A stretch of DNA of 64,000 bases from Lumbricus terrestris (GCA_949752735.1 OX457036.1:94381198-94445197), one strand, 5' to 3'. Shown: positions 34,666 through 47,541, counted from the stretch's first letter. The notes: a model not told the origin generated them from the sequence alone. Numbers and translations are program-made.

Positions 34666-36309
34666 CATGTGTATTGTGCCAAATAACCATTTACAAAGCG
34701 GTTCTGTCAGCAAAAGCCTTTAAGAAGTGCTCCCAGTGCAAATGACACCAAGAGAAAAGGCAGAATCTATGGTGAGAAAAATAATGTGGAACAAACTGAT
34801 GGATACCATGGATATGAACCTAATCCTATGCAGTGTGTGTGTGCATGTGTGTAAATGAGGTGAGTGGTTGGGCAAATGAATCTGTGAGCTGGTGAGTGTG
34901 AGCAAACCAGAAAGATAGAGTGGAAGCCTTGTCCACGAAATAGTGAACCACCTAATACCAAATCAGCCCTTTATCCAAATTGAAGGTACTTTAAGGCATT
35001 TAAGTCTACCTGAAGAAACCTGTGAGGTTAAATGCATCTTATCAATGTAATAGAAACCTGACATCAAATTTTCCAAAGCACACCAACCCAAACCAATGAA
35101 TTTAGGGTCGAATAATGAAATTCCTCCGCAAAGACTGGCATGACCCAACACTGCGCCTTTGCTCACAAGGGCCCTTTTATGTGGAATGATGACCCGTCCT
35201 CTAAGATCCATCCATAGTAAGATCTTATTTGGGGGTGTCATCCTCATCTCTTCGCTGACTGATGACTTTCTTATTTTCTTGTGGCTGTCACGCTGATTGC
35301 ATCTATGAATAGTTAGTAGCAGCACTGTAAGAAGCACTTTATAAATTCTCATAAATCTCGAGAAACACAGAAAGAAATTGTAACTAGTATTGTATTGTAT
35401 ACATATGACCATTTACATGTATAAAGTTTTGGTGGGCCCTACAATGCATAGACAAAGCATCAGGACTAAGTTTTAGCAGTATGCATTGCATAAGCGGGAC
35501 ATAAATATGCAACTGAAAGGGTGAGACTTAAATGCAGAAATCCTTAACTGCTCCTCATGGAGCCGAGCCAACAAGATAATAATTGCACATAGGGGTCATG
35601 GCTTCAGAGGTTTAAGCTGAATACACTGGAGACAGTGCAAAGCATCCTGCATAAAGGAAGACATATGGCCAAAACTGGGGAACAAGTCTAGTAGGATGGA
35701 TAGCAGCATTAAAAACAGACTGATCCCTCAAAATATCAGCAAGTGAAAGAGCTCTTAGCAAACATAATAAGCGCTACCAAAGTTCACCCTGGTGCACTGC
35801 ACATAGAAACATGAACTGGATTGCTGCGGTCCTGTGATAGATCATCCACATGATAGTCTGACCTGGGGTCAGGTCTCTGAGGATATCTGTATCAGTACCA
35901 GTTGCAGTATTTTAGTTTTAACATCAAGGGATTCGGTTTGGAAGACAGGAAGTATTGATTAGTTTCTGCGCTGCACGGCTGGTCGTTGCGGCCTTTCATT
36001 GATGACAGCAGACGGAACAAAATTGGGAAGATTATTATTGAGATAGCTGGACTGAAGTTCTCCTAAAGCACCTAGTCGGTGACCCACTCCAGTCTGCAAG
36101 GTCGACTATAGATGTAGGCTACTCTTTGCTACTCATTATGGCTGAAATCTCGAGAGACAGTCCAGCAAACTATAACAAGAACAGCAGTCTTTTTAAGCTA
36201 TATATAGCAACTTCGTTTTCTTTGCCTCGTCATATGAAGGCAGAGGTACACCGTACCCAATCGTTTCCCTCACCGTCTCAACATCCCACTGACAGTAATC
36301 GTAATCATG

Positions 36310-36362
36310 AATTTATATAGCGTCACTTCAAGAGAAACTCCTCATTGGCACTCCTAACCTAG
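36310..36362 (-). repeat. hairpin-tailed short repeat, minus copy
   Basis: On the minus strand AGTGCCAATGAGGAGTTTCT, then CTTGAAGTGACGCTATATAA, is a decayed relative of the element at 10002-10066. Confidence 0.5.
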
Positions 36363-37265
36363 CTGACAGCACCACAACACAATCAAGAGAACGCGCATGG
36401 TTTTCAAAGGCTTGTAGAAAAGTGGCAAAGAAAGAACAAGAAGTGTACACTGTACAGTCAGTGCCCATCAGTGTTCTGATTATAGCTGAGTTGTTGGTTA
36501 AGAGGTGCTGGAAGAGCAAAAATCTTTAATAAAATATCGGCCATGGTGGGAATACGCACGCTAACGGTAACAAAACCACTACTGTTGAGCCTACTATACT
36601 ACTCAGTGCCTTATGTCCAGTGCCTTAATCCAGCAAAACAGTCCCACGAATCTCTTTACATCTGGATCTATTCCGAGGTGGAGACACAAATTTGAAATGC
36701 CATACTTTCAATCACTACAATGCAAAGCATTCTTCATCACTGCATATATTTTTGTGAAAAACTAGTTCTCATGCTGCCACTAACATCAATTCAACGGCAG
36801 GCGGCCATGAAGATAAATGCTGAACATTGATTTCAAACCCTTACACTGTGGCAGGCATTGTTGTGTTGCATAACTTGCATTTAATAAAGATTATTTAATA
36901 AACAGTGCACTTATACAGTGCAAAAACAAATAGTATGTTACTAAAATGTGGATATAGCTGTCATAAAAACACTAAGAAAATATACTTGAGTCCAAATGCC
37001 AATTAAAATTAATCTGCATTAATTAATCAGTCCAAAACAACCCGAAATGGTAAACCACCAAAATTTTAATAGCTACGCCCTGCAGAACGACCCTAACGAT
37101 TATTCTATATTGTGCAGCCAAAGAGCGAACGATGAAACAAGGAATTAAAAAACAAATAAATTTTCATTTCCTATTTGACTGCCAATCTAGAAGGACACAA
37201 ATCAAAGTGATAGCTATTCTAGGAAGATGTATAATGCAGGTTCTAGTAGTCAATAGTCAACTTAC

Positions 37266-37379
37266 CTCTGGCAAGACCATTTCTGTTTCGAACATAAAGG
37301 GGTGAGTCTAAGTCGACATTGTCCCCCTCCACAGCATCTTCTTTGATTATCCCACGGTAAACATGGCCACGAAAGGGCT
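37266..37379 (-). CDS. CLSTN: calsyntenin exon 2: start of first cadherin repeat
   Basis: This encodes about residues 25-62: EPFRGHVYRGIIKEDA, DLDSPLYVRNRNGLAR. It aligns with vertebrate EPTYHGIVTENDNT and LDPPLIALDKDAPLRF. The acceptor is AATGTAG and the donor AGAG|GTAAGT-like (phases 1 and 1). Confidence 0.93.
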
Positions 37380-38180
37380 CTACATTCACACAGCACATAA
37401 CATCAAATTAAAAGGGTTCCTCAAACCATATATAATATTACTATTGCCAATTATAATTATCATTATCACAATGAATTTAAGGGTCTGCAGGACCACTGCC
37501 CAACGATAAAGCACCAAACTCTTTTTTCTTTTCTCTGAATAAACTCATTTGACTTTGAATTGAATTGAAAAACTCAGTCAAGCTATACAGAACCACAGGT
37601 AGGAGGGGGTCCTAAAGGCTACGCAATGCAATCATTCATGAGCTTTTCCGACTTTCAGTCCTTGTCAACGCTCGATGATTCAGCGGCCTAGACGCCAATA
37701 AAAAGGAGTCCTTAATTGACTCTCTTGAAGTGATTCAGACCGTCAAACAAACGATTAAGCTCGGAGAAAGCGTAAGACTGAAATTTAATATTTGATTGAC
37801 ATTTCGCGCAAAAAATGCCCATGTTATTTATAGAGCAATGTATAACCTCGGAAGTATATTAAATACCGGATAAGGGGGGCTAGTGGAGCTGTCACCAACG
37901 TGGTTCATTCATGCTTTATCCACGCCTTCCCATAGGCTAAATCAAACATTCCCATCTATAAATTATATCAAAATTTATTTTAAAATCAGAGGTACGCCTA
38001 ATATACACTATACAGCACAATAACTCTCAGTATTTTTTCCACTTAATTAACATCATGAATTTTTATTAAAAATTGAGTACGAAAAATAATAATCAGGCCC
38101 TGCATCGCATTAAAATTTTAGCCTAAACATCTCGGCCGCAGACAAACAAGTTCTCAGCTAATACTTAACACTAAATTTAC

Positions 38181-38253
38181 CTGAATGAGAAGAATTAAAT
38201 ACGATGACGAAAACAGAAACAAGACTCAGCAAATGTGTCGTTTTGTTGGACAT
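38181..38253 (-). CDS. CLSTN: calsyntenin exon 1: start codon and signal peptide
   Basis: MSNKTTHLLSLVSVFVIVFN is a basic-poor but strongly hydrophobic signal peptide ending near SSHSG, followed by donor TCAG|GTAAAT (phase 1, matching exon 2). The ATG at 38253 is the only in-frame start before the donor and is preceded by a TAA-containing context (TTCTAAG), supporting it as the true start. Confidence 0.9.
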
Positions 38254-38400
38254 CTTAGAATCGTTTTTGTCGCAGAATAAATCGTCGTCGACTGCTATCG
38301 AATACGCATTCTCCCTCATCAGTCGCGAATCGCTAAGTAGTCACGTGACTCATGATGTCATCAGTCAATAATTCTGGTAAGTAAGTAAACTAGAGTGCGC
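38254..38400 (-). promoter_or_regulatory. probable calsyntenin 5' UTR and core promoter
   Basis: Immediately upstream of the start codon is a less AT-rich stretch. It contains a perfect 10-bp E-box palindrome GTCACGTGAC (38340-38349) and a CRE/AP-1-like TGATGTCATCA (38353-38363) spaced 3 bp apart. No TATA box is obvious. Assignment as promoter is inference from position and motifs. Confidence 0.5.
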
Positions 38401-39124
38401 GCGCCGGTCTGTTGCATCGAAAATGATGCAGCTGAAGGTGGTGATAATGAGGATGATAATCCAGTCAATCGAACAGCTAGTGTTATCTATATCTATAAGA
38501 AACTTAAGGACTTGGCGGGCTTTGTCCAGAATGCACGCCCACAGTTTCGCAGCTATTGTTCTGAAACTTTGCACATAGACAGAGGGCCATCAAAATTAGT
38601 CAGTGGAGGGGTTGGCGATTCTCTACCACCATGGGGGCCAGGGTGGCGGAGCGAAAACCGTAAGACGGCAGTTTATTAAACACCTTCTTAAACGCTTGCA
38701 TGGTCATTATATAAATGGCGAGAGCAGTTGATGTAGATTTACGCGTACCGGTAGAGGTCGGAGTTAGTGGTGTCGTGTTGTGGGGTGGGTGGGGGAGTGT
38801 GAGGATGGGAAGGGTGGTGGGGGGACAATTTCCCCGAAGACCCTAATTTCACGGGTGGCGTGCCGGTGAAGGTTGGAGTGTTGTGTGGTGGGGTGGGGTT
38901 GTGGCCAGAGTGGGTCGAATCCTAAATTTCCCGGGCAACGCCGGTTACCTCAGCCAGTAGGTCTATAATTAATGACAGTGTACTTCCTGCGTATATAGCC
39001 AATGATGAGATTTCTCAGGAGGTAGGCGGCGTAGACCTACAACAAGACTCTGTAATCGTAGATCTGTCGTGATGATAACTATAACATCAGAGAGGCATTA
39101 GTTATGGCGGATGTTTCCCACTGG
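38401..39124. other. intergenic, no gene seen
   Basis: A plus-strand open frame (38395-38679) has no recognised domain. G-rich repeats (GTGGTGGGGTGGG-like) occupy 38755-38920. Nothing else is recognised. Confidence 0.5.
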
Positions 39125-39250
39125 GGGGGGAGGCGTTGCTCAGTTGAAAGAGCTTCAGAGAGCGCTGGTCGATAAACTGAGCAGTCATTATCGCGACCTG
39201 GGTTCAAGGCTTCAAGCCTCGCTCAGGGCAAAAATTCATTTTAATTTTCT
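39125..39250 (+). repeat. tRNA-derived SINE-like element
   Basis: GTTGCTCAGTTGAAAGAGC resembles a Pol III box A. GGGTTCAAGGC, about 60 nt downstream, resembles box B, a spacing that would fit a tRNA with a long variable arm. A non-tRNA body follows. It is unlikely to be a functional tRNA because the acceptor stem does not close. Confidence 0.5.
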
Positions 39251-41341
39251 GTTAGCTGCCAGTGGCGCTTTCTGTTGTGTTGTTTGCCTCGGGTCTGTTG
39301 AAAATAAGATCGCCCCTCCATCTCCTGGCTTGGCCGAATCAGGAGCGTTCCAGCACTCAGGCCATTTAGTGTTAAGCTACCCGCTGTGTAGCCGACCTAG
39401 CTGCGTGTCGTGCGAAGCGGGCGGGCCGTATTTCGTATAACATGTATCTGTAATCATTCTGCGGTTTGTCAGATTGAATTTCATTAAACGATTCAACGAA
39501 TATAGATAGATATCGTGAATAATGTAGGCGTGTCTTATAGGGCATGTACGTCGTCATGATAGCCCTACAATAAAGTTTTCTGTTTGGCATGACATGCGAT
39601 AGGTAGTTTTCACCGAATGTCTTTAAACGTCATGTCGTAGGTTATTCTTTAGCCATTGAAACTAGGAGTAAAAAAACTGTGTGCTATAAATTATTATTAT
39701 TATTTTATTATTACCGTTACTATTAGGTCTATTAAAATGATTATTATTCTTATATTCAGTTATTGGTAACAAAACTGATAGGCGTTAAGACACACCTTTA
39801 AGCCTAGCCTACCTAAGATTGTCTTTGTCTGTTTCGAACTAATAAAAAGATATCGGACCTACACCCAGAGTGATTTATTGCAACTGTCTATAAATGATAC
39901 CTCCATAGTGCATGTTAGCTCCACTAAATTTCTTGGTGTTTACATTGATCAACACCTCACATGGAATGATCATGTTAAATAGGCCTATAATTATCTCTGC
40001 AAAATTTAAAAAAGGTTGATATCCTTCGTCGATCCTCCCATATACTCCCTCCCACTATTCGACTTAAATTATACTTTTCACTAATATATCCTAAGACCTA
40101 AGTTATCTCTCGTATTGCAATTTAGTTTTGCCATCTACGTATAAATTCAGACTCAATAAATTAGGCCTAGTAGCCTACTTCTCCAAAAACGCGCAATGCG
40201 TATCATAGCTGAAGTTAGGCTTATTATATATGCTATACTCACTCAAGCATGTAAGATTTCATTGACATTTCAAAAGGGAAGATGTGAAGATAGGCTATTG
40301 CTTAGGCCCTTAGGGCGACATTATGAATAACTGCCTGGGAGTAGTGACAATAGATATTACTGATTATGACATAGCCTAGTATACTAACTGGGATTGGTAA
40401 TAGATAAAATGGACATACTTAACGAAGGGAGATGTGACGGGTCAACTATAGACAGCTAGCCTATTGGATATCGTATATCAATAGGCCACACCCACCCGTC
40501 CGAATACGAACTGGACAGTGGACACGAACACTGGTAGCATTCGTTGTTCAGGCGGCTCTGAGAGTAGGCCAACGTAGCAATGTTAGATCTTCTAGCTTAC
40601 ACGTTTCTAATACCATAGCTTATCTTAGTTTAGTAAAAAACGTAACAGTAGGCTACGTTACAGAGTATGCCTATTTAATAAGTTACACTGTTACATTGTA
40701 TCTCCAGTTTTTTCTCGAAAAGTAGTTCAGAGTAAGCATACTGTTGTCATTTATGTAATTTTCTACACTCACCCTAAGACAAAGTCAATAAACATGGGAA
40801 ATTCATTTATTGTAACCATCAACAATAATAGTAACAGTGTAACATGCTTCACATAATAGGATGGCAACAAGGAAGGCCCTAAGGGATATTCATCCCGCTA
40901 ACAGGTAGGCTACACCTATTGACTTGTGCTACTTTAACTGATAGCTAGACAGCATGAATTGAACAGCTATAAACAACACGAAAAGACACAATGTAATTGT
41001 AATGAACTTAACTAATAAACACAAAACAAAACAGTGCACACAAGGTTAAATATCCTTGCAGTCATTAATCAACTTTCGAAGCAGTGTTTTAGCCCCTTGC
41101 AGACTGGATGCCTGCTGAATAAAAAATAAGAATTAATTTCAATGCATCTGACCCAGCGTATTTAATATAGAATCTTCGTGAGTTTAAACGAGCGGATATG
41201 GCACGATAGTGGGAGGAGTTCCTATAGTAGGCTAGAGTAGTCGTGTGTATCGGATCTTTGTTTAAGTTTGTTGGAAGTACCCTGTAAACTGTAAAGTTAA
41301 GGGGTAGAAGATGAGTGAACTGATACATAAAGACCCCTATC
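39251..41341 (+). pseudogene. intergenic with LINE RT remnant at about 39870-40215
   Basis: Plus-strand fragments read LQLSINDTSIVHV, STKFLGVYIDQHLTWNDHV and LLQKRAMRIIAEV, the palm-to-thumb transition of CR1/L2/Jockey-like RT. It is interrupted by stops and is a decayed piece. Around this remnant the sequence is AT-rich and anonymous. Confidence 0.6.
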
Positions 41342-42440
41342 CAGAGTGTGATTTGCCGGGGGGGTTGGGGGGGTCGGACCCCCTCTTTGCTATGGCCCGA
41401 CCCCCACACTTCCACCTCCAAAAAAAAGGTGTGGGGGTCCAATTTCGACCCCCTCTTTTGGCAGTGCGGGCGGCCAGTGCCACAAGAGGGGGACTGCAAG
41501 CAGTTAGTAGGACTTATTTGTTTCATTTCCTCATTCGTTCAACACTTGACAGGTCACAGTTGACACAAAGTTTCAAGTTGTACTGTTGTGACGTTGTCCG
41601 GTCCCGTCGACTCCCGTGACAGTGACACAATTTCCCAAATGATCAAATTTCAGAAACTGTGGAAGCCTTAACGTTTAGGCATACTGTTCAAAGATTGTTA
41701 TTTCTTGTGAGTTGTTATAAGAACAGTATTTAGTTGATGCGTTACAGCTTAATTGTGACTTGTGAAGTTCCGAGCACTTCGTTCATCCTAGGACCTTACT
41801 ATTGTTTTATTATTTTGAGTGCTGAGTCTGCTGACTGCTGAGTATTATTCTCACTTTGCGTTGTACTAACTATAGTGCAACATAAGTGAATATTATAGTG
41901 CCACTATGGCACTATAAATGAATACCCATATGTCTTTGCTCCATGTTTATGTGTTTTCCATGTTAAACAAAAAAAAAGTAAAACAAAAATTTCAATTGGA
42001 CTTTGTTATTTTTCTCATATTTTAAGTCCAATTGGGAGTGGTTTTTGTATTATTTTACTTCTAATTTAGAGCAAGTTTATGCAGTACTGTGTTTGTTTAC
42101 AATGAAAGTTGCTAATGACAAGTTAATTAAACTTGAAAACTACTGGGTTAACGAACAGAAAAACTTCAAACCCTTTAACATAAATAACATGTTAACTGAT
42201 CTTTAAAAAGGTGATATTATTCAATTCATTCAACTCACTTTCAATAGAAGATTTTGCTTTGGATTGCACCAAATCAATAGCGGCCGGGGCTCCGCCCCGG
42301 ACCCAGCTGGGGGAGCTTACGACGCTCCCCCAGACCCCCTAGTCGGATATGCTCCGCAGTCGCCGCGGCGTATTTTGGCCCCCCCAAAACAAGGACATTA
42401 AGCCGACCCCCACACTTCTTTTTTGACAAATCACACACTG
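41342..42440. mobile_element. hAT-like element, 1099 bp
   Basis: The ends CAGAGTGTGATTTGCC and TTGACAAATCACACACTG are inverted repeats. They are flanked by perfect 8-bp duplications cccctatc (41334-41341 and 42441-42448). Both edges are rich in GGGGG/CCCCC runs. No transposase frame is visible. Confidence 0.85.
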
Positions 42441-42448
42441 CCCCTATC

Positions 42449-43170
42449 TCTGAAGGCTATCTGGAAAGTCATTATTTGGTGAAACTTTGATTCCGATTCT
42501 CAGCCACAGTGATGGCCATGTTCAGATCTATAATTAAGTCTTAATTTATCATCCCGAGCCAGGTTGCTCTGGGTCTTACTTTGCTGTAAAAAGCCTAAAA
42601 AAACCATAAAGCCTCCAGGTAAATTCAACAATGACAGGGTCAATGGGAGACTGAACTGAACCTTTTGTTTATTGCACACACACACACAAGTCAAACCGTA
42701 TAAACATGACTCAATAAACAGAGTGCAATAGGAATCAGGAAAAGCTAACATCTTATACATAAATATACAACCCTGACTCCTAGCTCCAAGACAATTTTTA
42801 GTGCAAGTTAATATTAATAATTAATTAATTAGTTAGAACATAACTGAAAGTAATAGGGATAAACATACAATGCAATAATAATGCTAATAAGAAAATTATA
42901 ATATTAAATAATATTAATAAATAATAATAAATCATAATAATAACAATAATAATTATAATAATAATACATAATAATAATAAATAACAGTAACAGCATATTT
43001 ATTGCAGCAGTAAATCATCACAAACTACAAAGGATTAGAGACTCAGAAACATCATAATAAACAGTCAGGATTTACTAACATACTGACATACAGAGTGCCT
43101 AGTTGCTGCAAGATAAATGCAGGTATAAAGACCAAAAGTTAATCAGCATTAGCAATAGTTTGAAAACAAA
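42449..43170. other. no gene; AT-rich LINE 3' region
   Basis: AAT/TAA microsatellite sequence at about 42890-42990 probably forms the 3' tail of the minus-strand LINE that begins upstream. A short CA repeat occurs near 42677. No gene is recognised. Confidence 0.5.
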
Positions 43171-45835
43171 GTCTTTTAAACATTTGTCTTGAAGGTACAT
43201 ACACTATTTTCCCTCTTCACATCATCTGACAGTGAGTTCCATAAACGAGGACCTAGAATTCGAAAGCTATTAAAGCGACAGGTGGTACTGGCAAAAGGAA
43301 CAACATATTTACTCGATCCACGAGTATTAAACGAGTGAAATTGAGCCACCGTCATAAAATAATTTTCAAATATGGGGGGTAAGATATTAATACCAAATTT
43401 GTACATAAGGACGACAATAGACAAATTTATAGCACAGGTCATAAACTTTGAGAATATCAAGTTTACTGAATAAAGGGTTGGAATGGGCTAAATAGGGAGA
43501 GTTAGAGATAATACGACATGCAGCTTTCTGAAGCTTTAGAATTCGGTCCAAGTTGCAGGTTCTGTATGGAGAAGCCCAAACAACACAACACTAATTGATA
43601 TATGGTTCTAGTAAGGTATGGTATAAATTATAAAAGCTTCAATTTTTCAGTTGGTAGCACATGTCTGACCTTACGTTAAAATGCCCACAACCTTGGACAC
43701 TTTGTTGGTGACCATGCCCACGTGCTTATTCCATTTGAGATTTTCAGTAATAAGAACACCAAGAAATTTGGTTTCACGTACACGAGGGAGATGCACATCA
43801 TTTACACACATGTCAAAATCTGAGTCAAGAGTCACCTTATTTCCAAATATCATATAGTTCGCTTTATTTAAGTTCAAGGATAACAAGTTGGCGGCGAACC
43901 AGTAGCTTAACAGTTTTAAGTCATCATTCAGTTTTAGCTAGCATGAGGGACAATGCCCAGTGGCAAAAATATTCGTGTCGTCAGCAAAAATGATTAATTT
44001 TAAGGCAACTGGTCACAGATTGTAGATCGTTTAAATTCAATATAAATAACAAAGGTCCCAATATTGAACCTTGAGGAACTCCGCATTTCACAGATAGAGA
44101 GGCAGAGTGACTAACAGAAACATATTGCAAGTTATTAGATAAGTAGCTACAGAACCAATTAAGAGGCGAGCCTCTAATTCCATAATGTTCAAGCTTATCT
44201 AACAAAATCTTATGATTGTATACAGTGTCAAAAGCTTTAGCCAGATTAAGGAAAATTCCTATGGTGAGTTGATGCTCGTCATTGAATAGCTTTGCTAATA
44301 GTGTCTGGGAGCTGAAGCAGCGCCATATAAGTAGACACGTTTTTTCTAAAACCGAATTGGCTATTCACAAGCAAAGAATTTTGAGTTATACAAAACCAAA
44401 TTTTTTTTCCCAATATCTTGGCAAAAGGAGATAATATGGAAATTGGTATGTAGTTGGATACCATAAGTTTATCTCCAGACTTAAAGACTGGAATTACCTT
44501 AGCAATTTTAAGTTGATCAGGAAAGACACCACCAACCAGCGATAGGTTGAAAATCTCTGATAATACGGGAGAGATTTCATGAGAGCATTGTTTTAACGTC
44601 GATATCGAAATGTTATCAAATCCTACACTGGGAAAATTTTTCAGGGAAGCTACAACATTGATAATTTCCTGAGGTGAAACCGTGCTAAAGTAAACGGATT
44701 GAGGGAGTCTGGACTTTAAGTAGTCAGTGTGGCATTCAGGAACTGGCGAAATATTCTGGGCAAGCTGGGGGCCAATATTATTTAAATATTTATTAAGTCT
44801 GTCACCCATGGCCGCAGGATCAGATAAGGTATTTCCATTATGGCTAATCTCAGTTACGTTATGCTTATAAGTCTTTCTACCAATAATCACATTGATAGTC
44901 TGCCAGACCTTATGCAAATTGTTTTTGTGATATTCCAGCTTATCTGCATAATTTTTTTCAGCTGCTCGGAGCAGGGTGGTGAGCTTGTTTCTGTACGCTT
45001 TGTACTTTTGAAAATGGTTACCATTCTTTCCAGTTTTTCCTAAGCATTTTTTATACATATGATTCTTTTTATTAATCGATTTCCTTAGAGCTGGTGTCAG
45101 CCGTGGTAGGTCAGTAGATTTACGCTTAACCACCGAGGTATAAGGTGGAAAATATAGATCGTAGAAATGAGTGAATTGTTTTAGAAAAACATCGAAAGAC
45201 ACATTAGTGTCTGAGCTGGAGGATGCATCCCGCCAAGTATGACTGGCTTGCCTGAATTTCTCAAGGGACTCATCTGAGAATTTCCTTTTGTGGCTCAAGG
45301 ATTTAATAGTCGTTGGTTTATGGTTAGGAACAGGAAACCACACAGCAAACCGGGAGATGATCAGAGATATCAGTAACCCATATTGAACAAGAATTAATTC
45401 CACTTAGATGAGCATTGGTTATAATATTGTCTATCAGAGAGGACGAGGTCTGCGTTATGCGAGTGGGTTTATCAATCAAGGGATAGAAGCCATGAGATAA
45501 TTGGGTATTAAGAAAATTCTCTGTTTCCTGATGCATATTACAATGTAATAGATTTATGTTATAATCACCTAGCAAATAACTTAAGGTATCTTTTCTTTAT
45601 CAAGTCTGGACAGAAGATTGTCAAATGCAGTGTTAAACAGGGACAGGTCAACATTTGGGGGTTTATAAATTACCCTTACAATCAATGTCCCTGAACCACA
45701 ATTAATCTGGGCAAACAGGCCTTCCATTAGATGTTCTTCTACAGGGAAGTTTTTTAGAGAATGGGAGGCAACACTATTGCACTCCAAGAAAAGACCCCCA
45801 CCCCCACCTATTTTACCAGAGACCATTCGAAGAAA
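43170..45835 (-). pseudogene. Decayed LINE: endonuclease and reverse transcriptase
   Basis: On the minus strand the pieces are an APE-type endonuclease (LIVRVIYKPPN, LGDYNINLL, ISDHLPV), an RT fingers region (NYIPISILSPFAK, SQFGFRK), GVPQGSILGPLLF, FADDTNIFA and a C-terminal RFNSFRILGPRLWNSL motif. The order and motifs fit the CR1/L2/Jockey group. At least five frame breaks separate the pieces, so it is inactive. The 5' end abuts the Gmr1-like remnant at about 45840. Confidence 0.9.
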
Positions 45836-45839
45836 AATC

Positions 45840-46217
45840 TAAAGAGAGATTTTCAGGATATATGAACAGAGGACGAAATGACGTGAGGCAGAACAGAGAG
45901 ATGAACCACGTGGGAAATATGAAGAGGGTTCAGTCGTGAAAGAGAGCACGCGACAGAACATAACATTACTTGTTTCGTTCGTGGCCGAAATGGACATAAG
46001 GCATACGAGTGTGTGAACAAACAGAAAGGGTTTGTCAAACATACAGAGCTACAGCAGTGCAGATTTATGAGAACAGCGCATATAGGTAATGTCAGCGAGA
46101 GAAGTTGAGAAACCAAGTGAAGTTACCAGAGTAGTGGAGCGTGAGGACGAGAATGGTAAAGGAGAATTACCAATACATACATGTAGCCTATGGCAGCGAG
46201 TACAATGATTGCTGAGA
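45840..46217 (+). pseudogene. Decayed Gmr1-like copy: gag zinc-knuckle region
   Basis: Fragmented frames align with residues about 420-530 of the intact element. The knuckle reads CFVRGRNGHKAYEC where the intact copy has CFFCGEQNHKAYQC, so the second Cys is Arg. The sequence up to the hAT-like insertion corresponds to the linker before protease. No 5' LTR is seen. Confidence 0.8.
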
Positions 46218-46225
46218 GAAATGAC

Positions 46226-47533
46226 TAGACCTGGGAGTCGACCCCAATAAGTCGACCCCAGTCGACTTGGTCATCCCAAGTCGGGTCGGGTCGTTTCTGC
46301 TCACCGCAACTGACCCCAAGTCGAATTTTGTAGATAGAAGTCACTTGAAGTTGTATTTACCTCAAGTCGACTTAAACCGACTTGAGACACAAACATAGTT
46401 AAATTTGTCTCTTCAAACCAATGACTGTGACAACATCTAAGCAGCTTTTGTTGCCTAGTGTGTTTACAAGAATGAATGAAGCCTTTATCAAACAGAGACT
46501 TAGGCTAGGCTTCTGATTATTTTGCCGGTAGGCTATCGTGCAGACTGCCGTCGGCCGATCTATTCATATAATTTGTTATTTTATGCTTGAACGTCACGCT
46601 TAGACATGCGCTTAATCAAAATGGTAAAACAAAATGTTACTAAAATATTAGCACTTGTGCTTATCAAGCAATCAGTGAACTTCTAGTGGTCAGTGAATTC
46701 GGCGCAAAGAAAGTTGGATCTACAAGGTCTATAATAAATCGATAGTTTGGCGCTACTTTGGAGCGCTGCATCTGGAGTTGTCAGCAGACGGAAAAACTAT
46801 TGTAGGACCAATTGGACAATGAAAGACTTTACTGTCAGTGAGTAGGCCTAGTAGCTGTAGTAGCCTACTGTAGGATGATGCGCTTGCAATGTTATTTGCT
46901 AAGTTGCGAAATGATGTTAGTGGCCAAATAATTATGAAACTAGAATTAAAAATTAGGCTTATCATAACACGCCATTCAGTGCATTTCGCCATTCCGCGGT
47001 CCGCTATTTTACCTTATAGACTTATGCCTTGCGCTTTTTTTTACAAATTTGTTGAGTATTAATATTAAAAAATAATAGTAATGAGTGTAATCTGAATAAT
47101 CACAGACAATGGACAAGCTAATATTCAAGGCCTAATAATTTGCCGTCGCATTGTCTAGGTTAGGTTACTAGATGGCCAGAAGCATCGCAAAACTATTCAA
47201 ACTGAAACACAAGCAGCTTGAAATGGGCTTAATAACACTTTAACAAATTCATGCATCAATTAAGTGTTGAGGCCTCATTACTCATTGGTAGGCCTAAATG
47301 AAATTAATGCTTGCAGGAAACATTGGCTTGACTTCTTGCATTAGTAGCTGTACGTAGACCTAGGCTAATGGCTAGTATCATGTCAGAAGTCGACTTCAAG
47401 TCGGAAGTCGGTTGTTTTTCTGCCAAGTCGGGTCAAGTCGTTTTGACGCCAAGAAGTCGACTTCAAGTCGACCTCAAGTCACTTTAGGGTCAAGTGGGGT
47501 CAGATTGGCTGACAAAAGTCACTCCCAGGTCTA
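46226..47533. mobile_element. hAT-like element, 1308 bp, inserted in Gmr1-like copy
   Basis: Perfect 13-bp terminal inverted repeats TAGACCTGGGAGT and ACTCCCAGGTCTA are flanked by perfect 8-bp duplications gaaatgac (46218-46225 and 47534-47541). Both subterminal regions carry clusters of AAGTCGACTT-type palindromic motifs. No transposase is visible. Removing it restores the continuity of the gag-protease linker reading. Confidence 0.93.
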
Positions 47534-47541
47534 GAAATGAC

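Larger units (their letters stand above)
34587..38180 (-). other. introns 1 and 2 of calsyntenin
   Basis: This span contains exon 2. Intron 2 has a (GT)n/(GC)n dinucleotide stretch at 34637-34672 and a minus-strand hairpin-tailed repeat near 36310-36360. An unspliced open frame at 34963-35412 (minus) has no recognised domain. A LINE-like AT-rich tail (CTTTGAATTGAATTGAAAA) lies near 37550. Confidence 0.6.
2540..38253 (-). other. CLSTN: calsyntenin gene, whole locus (17 coding exons)
   Basis: Calsyntenins are type I neuronal and secretory-pathway membrane proteins. They link vesicle cargo to kinesin-1 light chain and act at synapses. I chained 17 exons whose phases agree at every junction. The exons sum to 2910 nt including the stop (969 residues), close to the roughly 970-980 of vertebrate CLSTN1. 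The order is signal peptide, two cadherin repeats, LamG/ConA-like domain, C-terminal ectodomain, membrane helix and acidic cytoplasmic tail. Hallmark motifs are MEWDNSALTITVNPME and the C-terminal LEWDDSTLTY. All introns are GT-AG except intron 13, which appears to be GC-AG. Whether this is the only calsyntenin of the organism cannot be told, so the symbol is generic. Confidence 0.96.

Noticed and set aside
34963..35412. 149-codon minus-strand frame in calsyntenin intron 2
   Set aside because: Not alignable to calsyntenin, no splice signals that fit the phase, no recognised domain.
39125..39250. Functional tRNA gene
   Set aside because: Box A/B-like motifs are present, but box spacing is long and the acceptor stem does not close. 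SINE-like is the better reading.
41089..41526. 145-codon minus-strand frame
   Set aside because: It overlaps the G/C-rich end of a hAT-like element and has no domain.
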